NCBI GenBank assembly: GCA_039105265.1
Contig: JAPFFF010000038.1
Span: forward strand, 620,001-684,000
DNA: 64,000 nucleotides
Direction of reading: 5' to 3'
From: Tritrichomonas musculus
Lineage: Eukaryota; Parabasalia; Tritrichomonadida; Tritrichomonadidae
The position numbers and the translations under genes were made by a program. Below are positions 1 to 7,739 of the stretch, one piece after another. The first letter of the stretch is position 1. Each line of letters starts with the position of its first letter. The notes beneath the pieces are model-generated. The model was given only the letters and a program-made list of their open reading frames with translations, was not told the origin of the DNA and made no database searches.

Positions 1-699
1 ACAAGGTGTTTAGTTCGCTAGGGTTCTATCACAAATATGATACAAATTTACACAGAAAATCGGTATGGTAGCGAATCGAACTTGCACCTGCAACCGAAGT
101 CCGGAGATGCACTTCATGATCCAACAACTATACCAACACAGCTAGCTAATTATAGTATCGAAATTAACATTTATGCGTTATCTGTGTAAGTTTAATTCCA
201 TCGAAATGAGTAAGACCAAGAATCCATCATTTGCAAAGCAAACTCCATACAATGGACAACCAACTCTCGAAGAGTTATACACTACCGATGACTTATCAGT
301 ACTTAAACGAGCTATCACCGAGTTAACAACCAAACAAGATTATAAGACCCTCAACACCCTGTTTCGTCGTAATCCAAATGCTAGTAAGTTCGACAGTAGA
401 ACACTTAATGAAGATATACCACAATCGACAAAACGATTCACCAAACGTAATGGCAAACTCTGTAATGTATCACGAACAGTTCCACGACAGAGTACTACCA
501 AACCAGAAGAGAGTGACTCATACACATACAAGTCCAGATACTACGATCCACACACCAAATCGTTTAAGTATATAGATAAACCTATCGAACCATATGCTAG
601 TGCTTCACGAATTCGTGCTAGATACTAAATCGACACAGAACACAGATCGCGCACATACATACATTATATTTTTGGGATAATAGTCTACAACATCGAAAC
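1..699 (+). repeat. Left arm of 699-bp inverted repeat
   Basis: Bases 1-699 are the reverse complement of 921-1619 at every place compared (position n pairs with 1620-n), including the whole 151-codon gene. The arm may continue to the left of the window. Arms of this length without visible differences imply recent duplication, gene conversion or a replication intermediate such as a hairpin end; an assembly artefact is also possible. Confidence 0.9.
173..628 (+). CDS. Small basic protein, copy 1 (unrecognised)
   Basis: This gene encodes up to 151 residues, identical to the copy at 992-1447. I do not recognise the family. The protein is rich in Lys, Arg, Thr and Tyr, with no signal peptide, membrane segment or cysteine motif; the charged, Tyr-containing C-terminal half (YTYKSRYYDPHTKSFKY) suggests a nucleic-acid or structural protein, which is inference. 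The first ATG is at 173, but a second in-frame ATG at 206 (MSKTKNPSF) follows a better spaced leader and may be the real start, giving 140 residues. The gene points toward the repeat-bearing centre of the inverted duplication, so the two copies are convergent. Presence in both arms protects it from loss if the arms convert one another. Confidence 0.55.
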   Translation: MRYLCKFNSIEMSKTKNPSFAKQTPYNGQPTLEELYTTDDLSVLKRAITELTTKQDYKTLNTLFRRNPNASKFDSRTLNEDIPQSTKRFTKRNGKLCNVSRTVPRQSTTKPEESDSYTYKSRYYDPHTKSFKYIDKPIEPYASASRIRARY

Positions 700-710
700 T
701 AGTAAATATC

Positions 711-866
711 ATTAACGATCTTAATATTAACGAATCCATTTACGAAAACATTATCCAATACCATTAACGATCTTAATATTAACGAATCCATTTACGAAAA
801 CATTATCCAATACCATTAACGATCTTAATATTAACGAATCCATTTACGAAAATATTATCCAATACC
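711..866. repeat. Three 52-bp direct repeats at centre of the inverted duplication
   Basis: Units start at 711, 763 and 815, each beginning ATTAACGATCTTAATATTAA and ending ATTATCCAATACC; the third differs at one base. They fill most of the 221-bp unique spacer (700-920) between the arms. Direct repeats at the centre of a palindrome are a layout seen in replication origins (iterons) and in gene-free hinge regions; which applies here cannot be told from sequence. Confidence 0.9.
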
Positions 867-991
867 ATCTTTAACCACTTTTAACGAGTTTCGTATGCGA
901 ATCCAATACTGGAGAATCCTGTTTCGATGTTGTAGACTATTATCCCAAAAATATAATGTATGTATGTGCGCGATCTGTGTTCTGTGTCGAT

Positions 992-1447
992 TTAGTATCT
1001 AGCACGAATTCGTGAAGCACTAGCATATGGTTCGATAGGTTTATCTATATACTTAAACGATTTGGTGTGTGGATCGTAGTATCTGGACTTGTATGTGTAT
1101 GAGTCACTCTCTTCTGGTTTGGTAGTACTCTGTCGTGGAACTGTTCGTGATACATTACAGAGTTTGCCATTACGTTTGGTGAATCGTTTTGTCGATTGTG
1201 GTATATCTTCATTAAGTGTTCTACTGTCGAACTTACTAGCATTTGGATTACGACGAAACAGGGTGTTGAGGGTCTTATAATCTTGTTTGGTTGTTAACTC
1301 GGTGATAGCTCGTTTAAGTACTGATAAGTCATCGGTAGTGTATAACTCTTCGAGAGTTGGTTGTCCATTGTATGGAGTTTGCTTTGCAAATGATGGATTC
1401 TTGGTCTTACTCATTTCGATGGAATTAAACTTACACAGATAACGCAT
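992..1447 (-). CDS. Small basic protein, copy 2 (unrecognised)
   Basis: The protein is identical over 151 residues to the one encoded at 173-628, on the opposite strand, and lies in the right arm of the inverted duplication. The alternative start MSKTK is at 1414. The two copies are convergent and separated by 363 bases containing the 52-bp repeats. Function is unknown. Confidence 0.55.
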   Translation of the reverse strand: MRYLCKFNSIEMSKTKNPSFAKQTPYNGQPTLEELYTTDDLSVLKRAITELTTKQDYKTLNTLFRRNPNASKFDSRTLNEDIPQSTKRFTKRNGKLCNVSRTVPRQSTTKPEESDSYTYKSRYYDPHTKSFKYIDKPIEPYASASRIRARY

Positions 1448-1484
1448 AAATGTTAATTTCGATACTATAATTAGCTAGCTGTGT

Positions 1485-1559
1485 TGGTATAGTTGTTGGA
1501 TCATGAAGTGCATCTCCGGACTTCGGTTGCAGGTGCAAGTTCGATTCGCTACCATACCG
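1485..1559 (+). other. tRNA-like A-box/B-box pair (also mirrored at 61-135, minus strand)
   Basis: On the plus strand TGGTATAGTTG (1485-1495) fits the Pol III A-box consensus at every constrained position, and AGTTCGATTCG (1538-1548) fits the B-box except at its two ends. GGTATAG (1486-1492) could pair with CCATACC (1552-1558). The T-arm stem and anticodon stem do not pair, so it is not a functional tRNA. It may be a tRNA-derived promoter or a decayed tRNA. The mirror copy lies in the left arm. Confidence 0.4.
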
Positions 1560-1764
1560 ATTTTCTGTGTAAATTTGTATCATATTTGTGATAGAACCCT
1601 AGCGAACTAAACACCTTGTGGTAAACTATTACTTGTGGTATAGATAACACAGAAGCATTTGTCGACAAATGTAATCCTCGTAATGAACGTTCCCCAACTA
1701 TAGTAGATGCATATTGTTTCTCTTTATAAGGATTGGATGTACGATCCCGGGTTAGTATGTTCAT
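1549..1764 (-). CDS. Possible 71-residue protein overlapping the arm boundary (doubtful)
   Basis: An ATG-started frame of 71 codons begins in unique DNA at 1764 and ends inside the right arm at 1549. It has no recognisable motif and overlaps the tRNA-like signal, so it may be fortuitous. It is listed because gene density in this block is high and the gap between the small gene and the 817-codon gene is otherwise empty. Confidence 0.2.
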   Translation of the reverse strand: MNILTRDRTSNPYKEKQYASTIVGERSLRGLHLSTNASVLSIPQVIVYHKVFSSLGFYHKYDTNLHRKSVW

Positions 1765-1882
1765 CTCTTATATCGAATGCATGACGCATCTACTGTAGTT
1801 GGTTTTTGCCAAAAAAATCATCTTTTTGGTCTCATCATGTCTTAGTCTTTACGTCGAGGTCTGGTCTCGAACTTCATTACAT

Positions 1883-4336
1883 TTATAACACGAACGATAC
1901 TAGTTTTCGTTTAGCAACTGGATGTCTCTTTTCGATACCGGTAACAACTTTAAACACACTCTCTCGATCTTTCAATATATCATCCATCCACTTGTTGGAC
2001 TTGCATTCGACGATATTATCGTTAATTCGACATTTAAGTAAGTGCGTACATTTCCATCCATAACAATCTAGTACTTCGACTACATCACCTTCTTTAACTA
2101 TCTCATCGATCTTCTGGAGTTTATTACTGTTAATGTACTTGTGTTTAAAGAACTCGTCATAATGATATTCTTTCGCCATCGATCGACTATATTCTGCATC
2201 TAAAGTAGAGTTGTCATAGACTTTATCGTCACCTTCATCTTCTTTTCGATAGTAATCGAATACATCTACGACATCCATTACTGGTTGTAGATTCTTTGTC
2301 TTTTTGTATGCTGTTCCATGCTTTTCGATAATGAAACACCATAATCCAGTATCTCTACCACAGATCTTATTGGTCTCATCTATCATATACCATTCGCCAT
2401 ATAGTGAAGAAGATCGATCTACACCTCCGCGATTATAGATGAAGTCTTTCAGTTCTCGATCTGCTGGGTATAACAATAATGGAGTCGATGTTGTTAATCT
2501 ATTATCTGGACTAACTGCTAGTAGATATCGTGTCCGACACTTGGTAGATATATCTCTAAACCCATACACGTACATCTTAACGTTATCTTCCATATCCAAC
2601 AATCTCTTGTGATATGTTTTCGGTTTCATTAACTCGGTTACTAAGTAATTACGTAGATGCATACGCAACTGTTTAGACGCTTGTATCTCTTCTTGTAACT
2701 TATCATAACTATCGTTAATGGTTTTCACTACGGAATCTACTTTATCGTTATCAGCTTTAACAGACTTAATCGTATCATCGTGTTTCTTCATAAACATCTT
2801 CTCATCTTCTAACTCTTTCAAATATTGTTGTTCTATAGTGTTTCTCATTTCGGTGAGAATAAAATAGACTGTGGAGTCGATAAACTTAATTGGTACGTTA
2901 TCGGTTTTAAGTGTCGATATGTTCTTGGTGTTAATAACTCTAAATTTCGTTATCGAATTATCTTCTAAGTTGGGTGCGTTAACCAGATCTAACTTGTATA
3001 TTGGAGCGAATCGTTTATTACCATTCGTTAAGTATGTTACAAGCTCATCTAATTCGAATCGTTTAGTGATATTCGGTACGAGAACCTTCTCATAACAGCG
3101 TTCTCTTATTATTAACTCTTCCCCATCACGCTTACATGTAACTATTAGTATTGGAAGATTAAAACTAAACAGTTTAAGTACATTGTTTACGTAATTATCG
3201 GTGATGTTGTACATGTAGAATCCATTTACCTTGCCGGTAATGTCGTTAACGAAGTATGAGAACAGTGCTATTTTGTTATCTAAATCGACGACGAGTAAGT
3301 TATATGATAGTTTGTTTAACACAGACTTCCATTGGTTGTTGATGGGATTGTGATAGATTAACTCTTGTGGAAGTAGTTCGGTGAGATAGTTAAGATGGTT
3401 GTGGATATACTCTTCACTAACAGCATTGTTGTTTATATAGAACGTTATCTCCAATCGTAACAAACCTGTATCCAAACTATCGTTAATGCTGTTTCGTAAC
3501 TGTTCATCTGGATTGTATAACCAATCCGCTATATGTGATCCGATCTTACCTCTAACGGATGGACTCTCAATAGATTGGACGAACTTGTTATAGAACTTAT
3601 ATCTAACTTTACCGTGTTCTGTGTTATGGATGAAGGTTAGACAGTTCTTACCAACTAGTTTGTCGTTGTCCATAATTACGTAGTCTCCATCATTATTGGA
3701 ACCTTCCATAACATAGTCGTTATTGTCTATCAGATACTGGATCACCTCTTCTTTGTTAATAACACCAGCGAAGTCTTGTGTAAAGTCGATATCGTTAATG
3801 TAGATACCTTCATTGTTAAAGGATTTAATAGCTTCTTCGCTAGTAATTAAAGCGAATACATCGTTAACTGGAATCGCTGGTAATGCAACTTTAATGTACT
3901 GTTTATAGTATTCACCTTCTTTGCTACTATACGTTGGTTTAATATATCGTTTGTTAACGTTAATATCATGGGACTGTAATATTCGTTTAATCTTAGATGT
4001 GTGTTCTGCGAGGTACTTCGATAGATAATCGTTCTTGTTCTTGTTATGCGGATATATTGGAACCATGTAATAGAAGATAACGTTGTCGCAGAATCTATCA
4101 CTTAATGGATTAAGCTTATGGTTGTTAGTAGATCTCTCTGTGAAATCTATATCGGATATATTGTTCCAGTTAATCGTTTTTGTGAGATTATACAACATCG
4201 TTTCTGGTTTAACGTTCTTGCGCTGTACATGCTTTAACGGAATCGTTATCGAATACGAACTAATATCGTTTATAGTAATCTCTTTACGTGTGTGGAAGTC
4301 GAGTTCGAATAATCTGGCTTCTTCTTCGCTGTTCAT
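1883..4336 (-). CDS. 817-residue protein, replication-initiator-like N-terminal half (tentative)
   Basis: This single long gene on the minus strand dominates the foreign-looking block and looks intact. I do not recognise the whole protein. Residues about 175-300 hold three elements spaced as in Rep_trans/phage-type rolling-circle initiators: an acidic strand (DIDFTQDFAG), a KFYNKFVQSIES segment and an RLEITFY strand. This is a weak motif-level likeness, not a family assignment. Residues about 490-570 form a charged stretch with coiled-coil character (EQQYLKELEDEKMFMKK onward). The C-terminal quarter includes a WYMIDETNKICGRDTGLWCF segment and ends hydrophobic. There is no signal peptide or transmembrane helix. 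The start at 4336 is the first ATG of the frame; TAAAAAAGTTA-type boxes lie upstream at 4350 and 4404. If it is an initiator, the central repeats at 711-866 would be a natural origin candidate. Confidence 0.6.
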   Translation of the reverse strand: MNSEEEARLFELDFHTRKEITINDISSYSITIPLKHVQRKNVKPETMLYNLTKTINWNNISDIDFTERSTNNHKLNPLSDRFCDNVIFYYMVPIYPHNKNKNDYLSKYLAEHTSKIKRILQSHDINVNKRYIKPTYSSKEGEYYKQYIKVALPAIPVNDVFALITSEEAIKSFNNEGIYINDIDFTQDFAGVINKEEVIQYLIDNNDYVMEGSNNDGDYVIMDNDKLVGKNCLTFIHNTEHGKVRYKFYNKFVQSIESPSVRGKIGSHIADWLYNPDEQLRNSINDSLDTGLLRLEITFYINNNAVSEEYIHNHLNYLTELLPQELIYHNPINNQWKSVLNKLSYNLLVVDLDNKIALFSYFVNDITGKVNGFYMYNITDNYVNNVLKLFSFNLPILIVTCKRDGEELIIRERCYEKVLVPNITKRFELDELVTYLTNGNKRFAPIYKLDLVNAPNLEDNSITKFRVINTKNISTLKTDNVPIKFIDSTVYFILTEMRNTIEQQYLKELEDEKMFMKKHDDTIKSVKADNDKVDSVVKTINDSYDKLQEEIQASKQLRMHLRNYLVTELMKPKTYHKRLLDMEDNVKMYVYGFRDISTKCRTRYLLAVSPDNRLTTSTPLLLYPADRELKDFIYNRGGVDRSSSLYGEWYMIDETNKICGRDTGLWCFIIEKHGTAYKKTKNLQPVMDVVDVFDYYRKEDEGDDKVYDNSTLDAEYSRSMAKEYHYDEFFKHKYINSNKLQKIDEIVKEGDVVEVLDCYGWKCTHLLKCRINDNIVECKSNKWMDDILKDRESVFKVVTGIEKRHPVAKRKLVSFVL

Positions 4337-4403
4337 GTTTCGTTTAAAGTAAAAAAGTTACATGCGTAGATGATCTTGTGCTAGTTTAATGCAGTAGAAG
4401 GAA

Positions 4404-4417
4404 TAAAAAAGTTAAAT
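4404..4417 (-). promoter_or_regulatory. Candidate promoter box upstream of the 817-codon gene
   Basis: TAAAAAAGTTAAAT (plus-strand reading) at 4404-4417 is repeated exactly at 4765-4778, in front of the next minus-strand gene, and in shorter form at 4350-4360. Position in front of both starts suggests an element-specific transcription signal; this is inference. Confidence 0.4.
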
Positions 4418-4444
4418 TAAAATTGGTTTAGAATAGCTGGATCG

Positions 4445-4495
4445 TTTATGATAACTTCGTTAGTGATATACATTTATGATAAGTTCGTTAGTGAT
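4445..4495. repeat. Two near-identical 23-bp repeats, 28-bp period
   Basis: TTTATGATAACTTCGTTAGT at 4445 recurs at 4473 as TTTATGATAAGTTCGTTAGT, each followed by GAT, in the 209-base gap between the two minus-strand genes. They share the TCGTTA core with the central 52-bp repeats (TTAACGA on the other strand), and could be operator-like or a second iteron set. Confidence 0.6.
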
Positions 4496-4545
4496 GTTGT
4501 TCGTTAATGATCGACTCTTAACGGTACAAACCAAAAATAATAGAC

Positions 4546-4752
4546 CTACTGCGCATATGATCCTACGCAAGTGACCATTCGATGGGTCTTATGACTTGGA
4601 CTGAAGAAGTAGACACGTTTACGGAACATATGTGTTCCATTACATGTAGACCATATTCGTTTAATATCATTTGGATACCTATCTGGAGTAATGAAATGAT
4701 AACTCTCTGGTTTAAACCCGAAATCGTCATAGTACATGAAGTACTCACTCAT
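4546..4752 (-). CDS. 68-residue protein of the foreign-looking block
   Basis: This short minus-strand gene starts at 4752, 12 bases downstream of a TAAAAAAGTTAAAT box. The product (MSEYFMYYDDFGFKPESYHF at its start, ending CVGSYAQ) is aromatic-rich with two cysteines and two histidine-containing segments. No family is recognised. The composition matches the 817-codon gene rather than the host DNA, which supports it being real. A second ATG frame overlaps it (61 codons) but lacks this composition. Confidence 0.4.
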   Translation of the reverse strand: MSEYFMYYDDFGFKPESYHFITPDRYPNDIKRIWSTCNGTHMFRKRVYFFSPSHKTHRMVTCVGSYAQ

Positions 4753-4764
4753 TTGGAATGAAGA

Positions 4765-4778
4765 TAAAAAAGTTAAAT
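4765..4778 (-). promoter_or_regulatory. Candidate promoter box upstream of the 68-codon gene
   Basis: This is an exact second copy of TAAAAAAGTTAAAT, 12 bases before the start of the 68-codon gene. It is read as TTTAACTTTTTTA on the gene's strand. Confidence 0.4.
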
Positions 4779-4884
4779 GAATATCGATAGGGTGGTCGTT
4801 TACAAGTGATCGTTGGAGCTATAGTTTTGGACTATCATAAGGGGTCAGCGATGGCGGAAATGGCTGATTCACGCGTTAGACTGG

Positions 4885-4919
4885 GCGGAGGATACGTAGT
4901 ATCCGAAGCACAGTCTAAT
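4885..4919. other. Hairpin near the right end of the foreign-looking block
   Basis: TTAGACTG and CAGTCTAA can pair and enclose an inner self-complementary GGATACGTAGTATCC. The structure sits about 10 bases inside the inferred right boundary at 4928. A terminal hairpin is found in several transposon and replicon classes, or it could act as a transcription terminator. Confidence 0.5.
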
Positions 4920-4928
4920 ACATCTACT

Positions 4929-5160
4929 GTTGTTATCTTTTGACAACTAGCTTTTCGTTTTTTAATATGTAAAATGTAAGTATAAAAAAATTAATTTTTC
5001 ATATATATTAAATATTTAATTATATATTACATATTTTTTTTTTTTTTCAATGACAATTCAAAAATTAAATGAGTAGATAAAATTTTTGAATTCTTAATCG
5101 TAATTGAATTTGTATTTTTTAAAAAATCATAGTTTATAAACGGCATCGCAAGTTTCTTGT
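4929..5160 (+). repeat. 232-bp host repeat, copy 1
   Basis: This segment matches the reverse complement of 21822-22054 nearly base for base, from GTTGTTATCTTTTGACAACT to the GCAAGTTTCTTGT end. It contains long A/T runs and no gene. It marks the right boundary of the foreign-looking block. Confidence 0.85.
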
Positions 5161-5269
5161 TGAGTAAATAATGTTATGCTGATGTTGAATAAAATCAACT
5201 TATATAACTGCAAGGACAACCATATGCAAGTGAGATTAATTTCTGTAATAAATTGGTTTAGTTTATTAA

Positions 5270-5842
5270 GGACGACCTTTCTATGAAAAATGATCGTCGT
5301 GGTTACATTTAATTTTTCATCAATCTTTCTTAATTTTATTGTAAAACTCATATTAACAAATAAATAATTGGAATATAATGCATATAAAAAATAATTAAAT
5401 AATTATTCAGCTTTGAAAAAGAGATATTTCAAAAAATAAAAGTGAATTAAACTAAAATACGTTTATATTTTTACTAAGAATTTCAAAATGTAATAACTCA
5501 ATTTCAAAGAAAAACAATTTTGTTTTCTATGCACCATTTATTAAATAACATGAATATTTAAAATAATCCGGTTCCAAACTCATAATATATTAAAGAAAAA
5601 GATGAAATTTTAGTAGATAAAATAAAAAAATGATTAAATTTGATAAATAATAAGTATTAATTTTACTTTTCGAACCGGATATCAATAATTTATTCTATTT
5701 GATTTGTATTAACACAAAAACAAGTTTATTTTTCCCCTTCTAACTTGAGTTATTAATTTTTTTAATTTTCAATGATTTACGATGAAAATGAATACAAAAA
5801 TTAATCGTAATATAATAAATTATAAACGGTGAAAGGTCGTCC
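5270..5842. mobile_element. 573-bp MITE with TTAA target duplication
   Basis: Perfect 12-bp terminal inverted repeats (GGACGACCTTTC at 5270; GAAAGGTCGTCC ending at 5842) are flanked on both sides by TTAA (5266-5269 and 5843-5846). There is no coding capacity. TTAA duplication is typical of Kolobok and piggyBac families; the GG...TTTC terminus resembles the Kolobok-like element at 19575-21590. An internal inverted pair, ATCCGGTTC and GAACCGGAT, lies near 5566 and 5673. Confidence 0.8.
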
Positions 5843-5846
5843 TTAA

Positions 5847-6476
5847 AATGAATTTTTGATATATAATATAAAGTATTCAAAGCAATTATTCAAAGCAATT
5901 ATTCAAAAAGTTTTAACATGACCATTTATTATTTGAAAAAAGTTACCGTTTTTTATATGCCGTAATTACAACCCCATGCGCCGTAATTCCAAAATTCGGT
6001 ATAAACTATTTAAAAATAGGTGATGTCGCCGTAGTTTACAAAACCGCCGAAGGGTTAAATAAAATCTGATTTAATTTATATTATATGAATATTTTTAAAT
6101 AATTTTTTTAAAAATTAATATAAATAATGATAAATACTTAATTATGCACAATTTATTGTTTATTTTATTTTGATGATCTTTTAAAAATAAAGAAAAATAT
6201 AATTTCGAAGTATTATTCACAGTATTGAAAATATTATTTTTTGAATAATATAGTATAAAACATCTCATTGAATTATCAATTTCAAAGATTTTTCAAAAAA
6301 TTTTTTGTCATTTTCTTCAAAAACTTTTATGATCGGTTTTTTGATGTTTTATATATTATTTATAAAAGATTCATTTTATTTAAAAAAACTATATACATAT
6401 ATATTTACATATTTGATTATTATACACTCAAAAAGTTTTTTTTATTGAACATCTCTCAAAATTTTGCTTTAATAAA
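5847..6476. other. Gene-free AT-rich intergenic DNA
   Basis: No gene is seen. Around 5940-6060 a somewhat GC-richer patch (CCGTAATTACAACCCC, CGCCGTAGTTTAC) stands out and may be a transposon remnant. CTCTCAAAATTTTG just upstream of the next ATG is a possible initiator-like site. Confidence 0.5.
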
Positions 6477-7073
6477 ATGTGGTTAAACAATACCAAAAAA
6501 ATGAACGATTTACCATATACAATTAACACAAAACCTGCCATTGTTGTTGATCTCGAAGACACCTTGGTTCATGTAACTTCTCTACCTACAAATAATATGG
6601 AAACAGACAATTATTTTATAATTAAACTTAAAAAAAGGAAATATTATGTTCAAATGAGGCCTCACTTGCAACATTTCCTGGAAAAATTAGAAAAATTGTA
6701 TGATATATATATTTTTACAGCATCAACAAAAGATTATGCAAACCAAATTATTAACCAAATTTTACCAAATGTTAAAAATAGTAGTCGTTTTTTTAGAGAT
6801 TCTTGCTCAAATATTTGCGGATACTTTGTCAAAGATTTAAGTTTAATTAAATGTCCAATTCAAAAGATTCTATTAATTGATGATTTTGCCGGATCAGCAA
6901 TGAAAAATCCAAAAAATCTTATAAAAATTAAACCTTGGAATGGAGAAAAAGATGATAATGTCTTACAAAATTTATCATCGGTCCTCGAAAATATTGCACT
7001 TGATAGTGATTTAAGAGAATCTTTTATCAACACCTTAAAAACAGAAAATTATGAAGGAATTAACACATTTTAA
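6477..7073 (+). CDS. FCP1/SCP-like (CTD small phosphatase) domain protein, altered active site
   Basis: A 198-residue protein that is essentially one FCP1-homology (HAD superfamily) domain. Members dephosphorylate serine in the RNA polymerase II tail or other phosphoproteins. The nucleophile motif, normally DxDxT, reads VVDLEDTLVHVT at residues 23-34, so Asp25 is kept but the general acid-base Asp at +2 is Glu27; Thr29 is present. Other hallmarks follow in order: MRPHLQHFLEKL, the DIYIFTASTKDYANQII helix, LLIDDF, and KPWNGEKDDNVLQNL. Length fits a minimal SCP domain with no extra targeting region. The Asp-to-Glu change may reduce activity. An alternative start is Met9. It stands alone among AT-rich DNA, with no partner gene. 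Confidence 0.85.
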   Translation: MWLNNTKKMNDLPYTINTKPAIVVDLEDTLVHVTSLPTNNMETDNYFIIKLKKRKYYVQMRPHLQHFLEKLEKLYDIYIFTASTKDYANQIINQILPNVKNSSRFFRDSCSNICGYFVKDLSLIKCPIQKILLIDDFAGSAMKNPKNLIKIKPWNGEKDDNVLQNLSSVLENIALDSDLRESFINTLKTENYEGINTF

Positions 7074-7739
7074 TCAATTGTATTGACATTTCATGAAAAT
7101 TGAAAATTCAAAATCAGAGTACTTGAGGTGAAAATTAAAATAATTCTAATTTATTAGATTATAGATAAAATAAATAATATTATGCTACATGTTTTTTATA
7201 ATTCATTAATTGATAACAGAATAAATATTTCAATATTTATATTTTGTAATTATCTCATTTTTTGAGAAAAAAATGGTCATTTATTTCAAAAATATCATTC
7301 AAAATTTTTTACTACAGTTAGATTCAAAAAGGCTGTGACAAACTTTTTCAATAAATAAAGGTCAAAACTATTCATTTTAAAGGTCAATAAGTCCAAAGTA
7401 GAAAAAAGTTATCTGTATTTTATTTGATAACATTTGACCATTTTTTTTTTTTTTTAAGTATTTTTTATCTTTATCTTTTTTTAAAATCACATTTGCCATT
7501 TTAAATTAGTTTTAATAATACAAGTTTTATCTATTATCTATATATATATATTGTATTCCTTAAAAAAAAGAATTATATTTATTGGATAACATATACACCG
7601 TAAATAAGCTATTTAAAATGACATTTATTTATTGATAAAATCACGATTTTTAGGTATATAACAATTTAAATTACTAATATTGGTGATAATTTTTTAATAT
7701 AAATAGTGGAAATTCTTTTTTTAAATTTAAAAGAATTCA
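7074..7739. other. Gene-free AT-rich intergenic DNA
   Basis: Only homopolymer runs and short A/T repeats are seen, with no gene, RNA gene or paired termini. Confidence 0.5.

Larger units (their letters stand above)
921..1619 (-). repeat. Right arm of 699-bp inverted repeat
   Basis: This is the mirror copy of 1-699. It ends sharply at 1619-1620, after which the sequence is unique and leads into the end of the 817-codon gene. Confidence 0.9.
1..4928. mobile_element. Unclassified mobile or virus-like element, left part outside window
   Basis: The stretch is visibly richer in G+C than the AT-rich DNA that follows and uses codons such as GTT AAC and TCG far more often. It carries densely packed genes, an inverted duplication and iterated repeats. 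Its right limit can be placed at about 4928 because from 4929 onward the sequence matches, inverted, a host repeat at 21822-22054, and that copy continues into unrelated DNA on the other side. Two genes look whole; no polymerase, integrase, capsid or ATPase is visible within the window, so the family cannot be named. It could be part of a larger virus-like element or of a plasmid-like replicon inserted in the host chromosome. The left end is not seen. The perfect arms suggest a recent origin. Confidence 0.55.

Noticed and set aside
61-135. Functional tRNA on the minus strand
   Set aside because: A-box and B-box are present but the T-stem and anticodon stem cannot pair.
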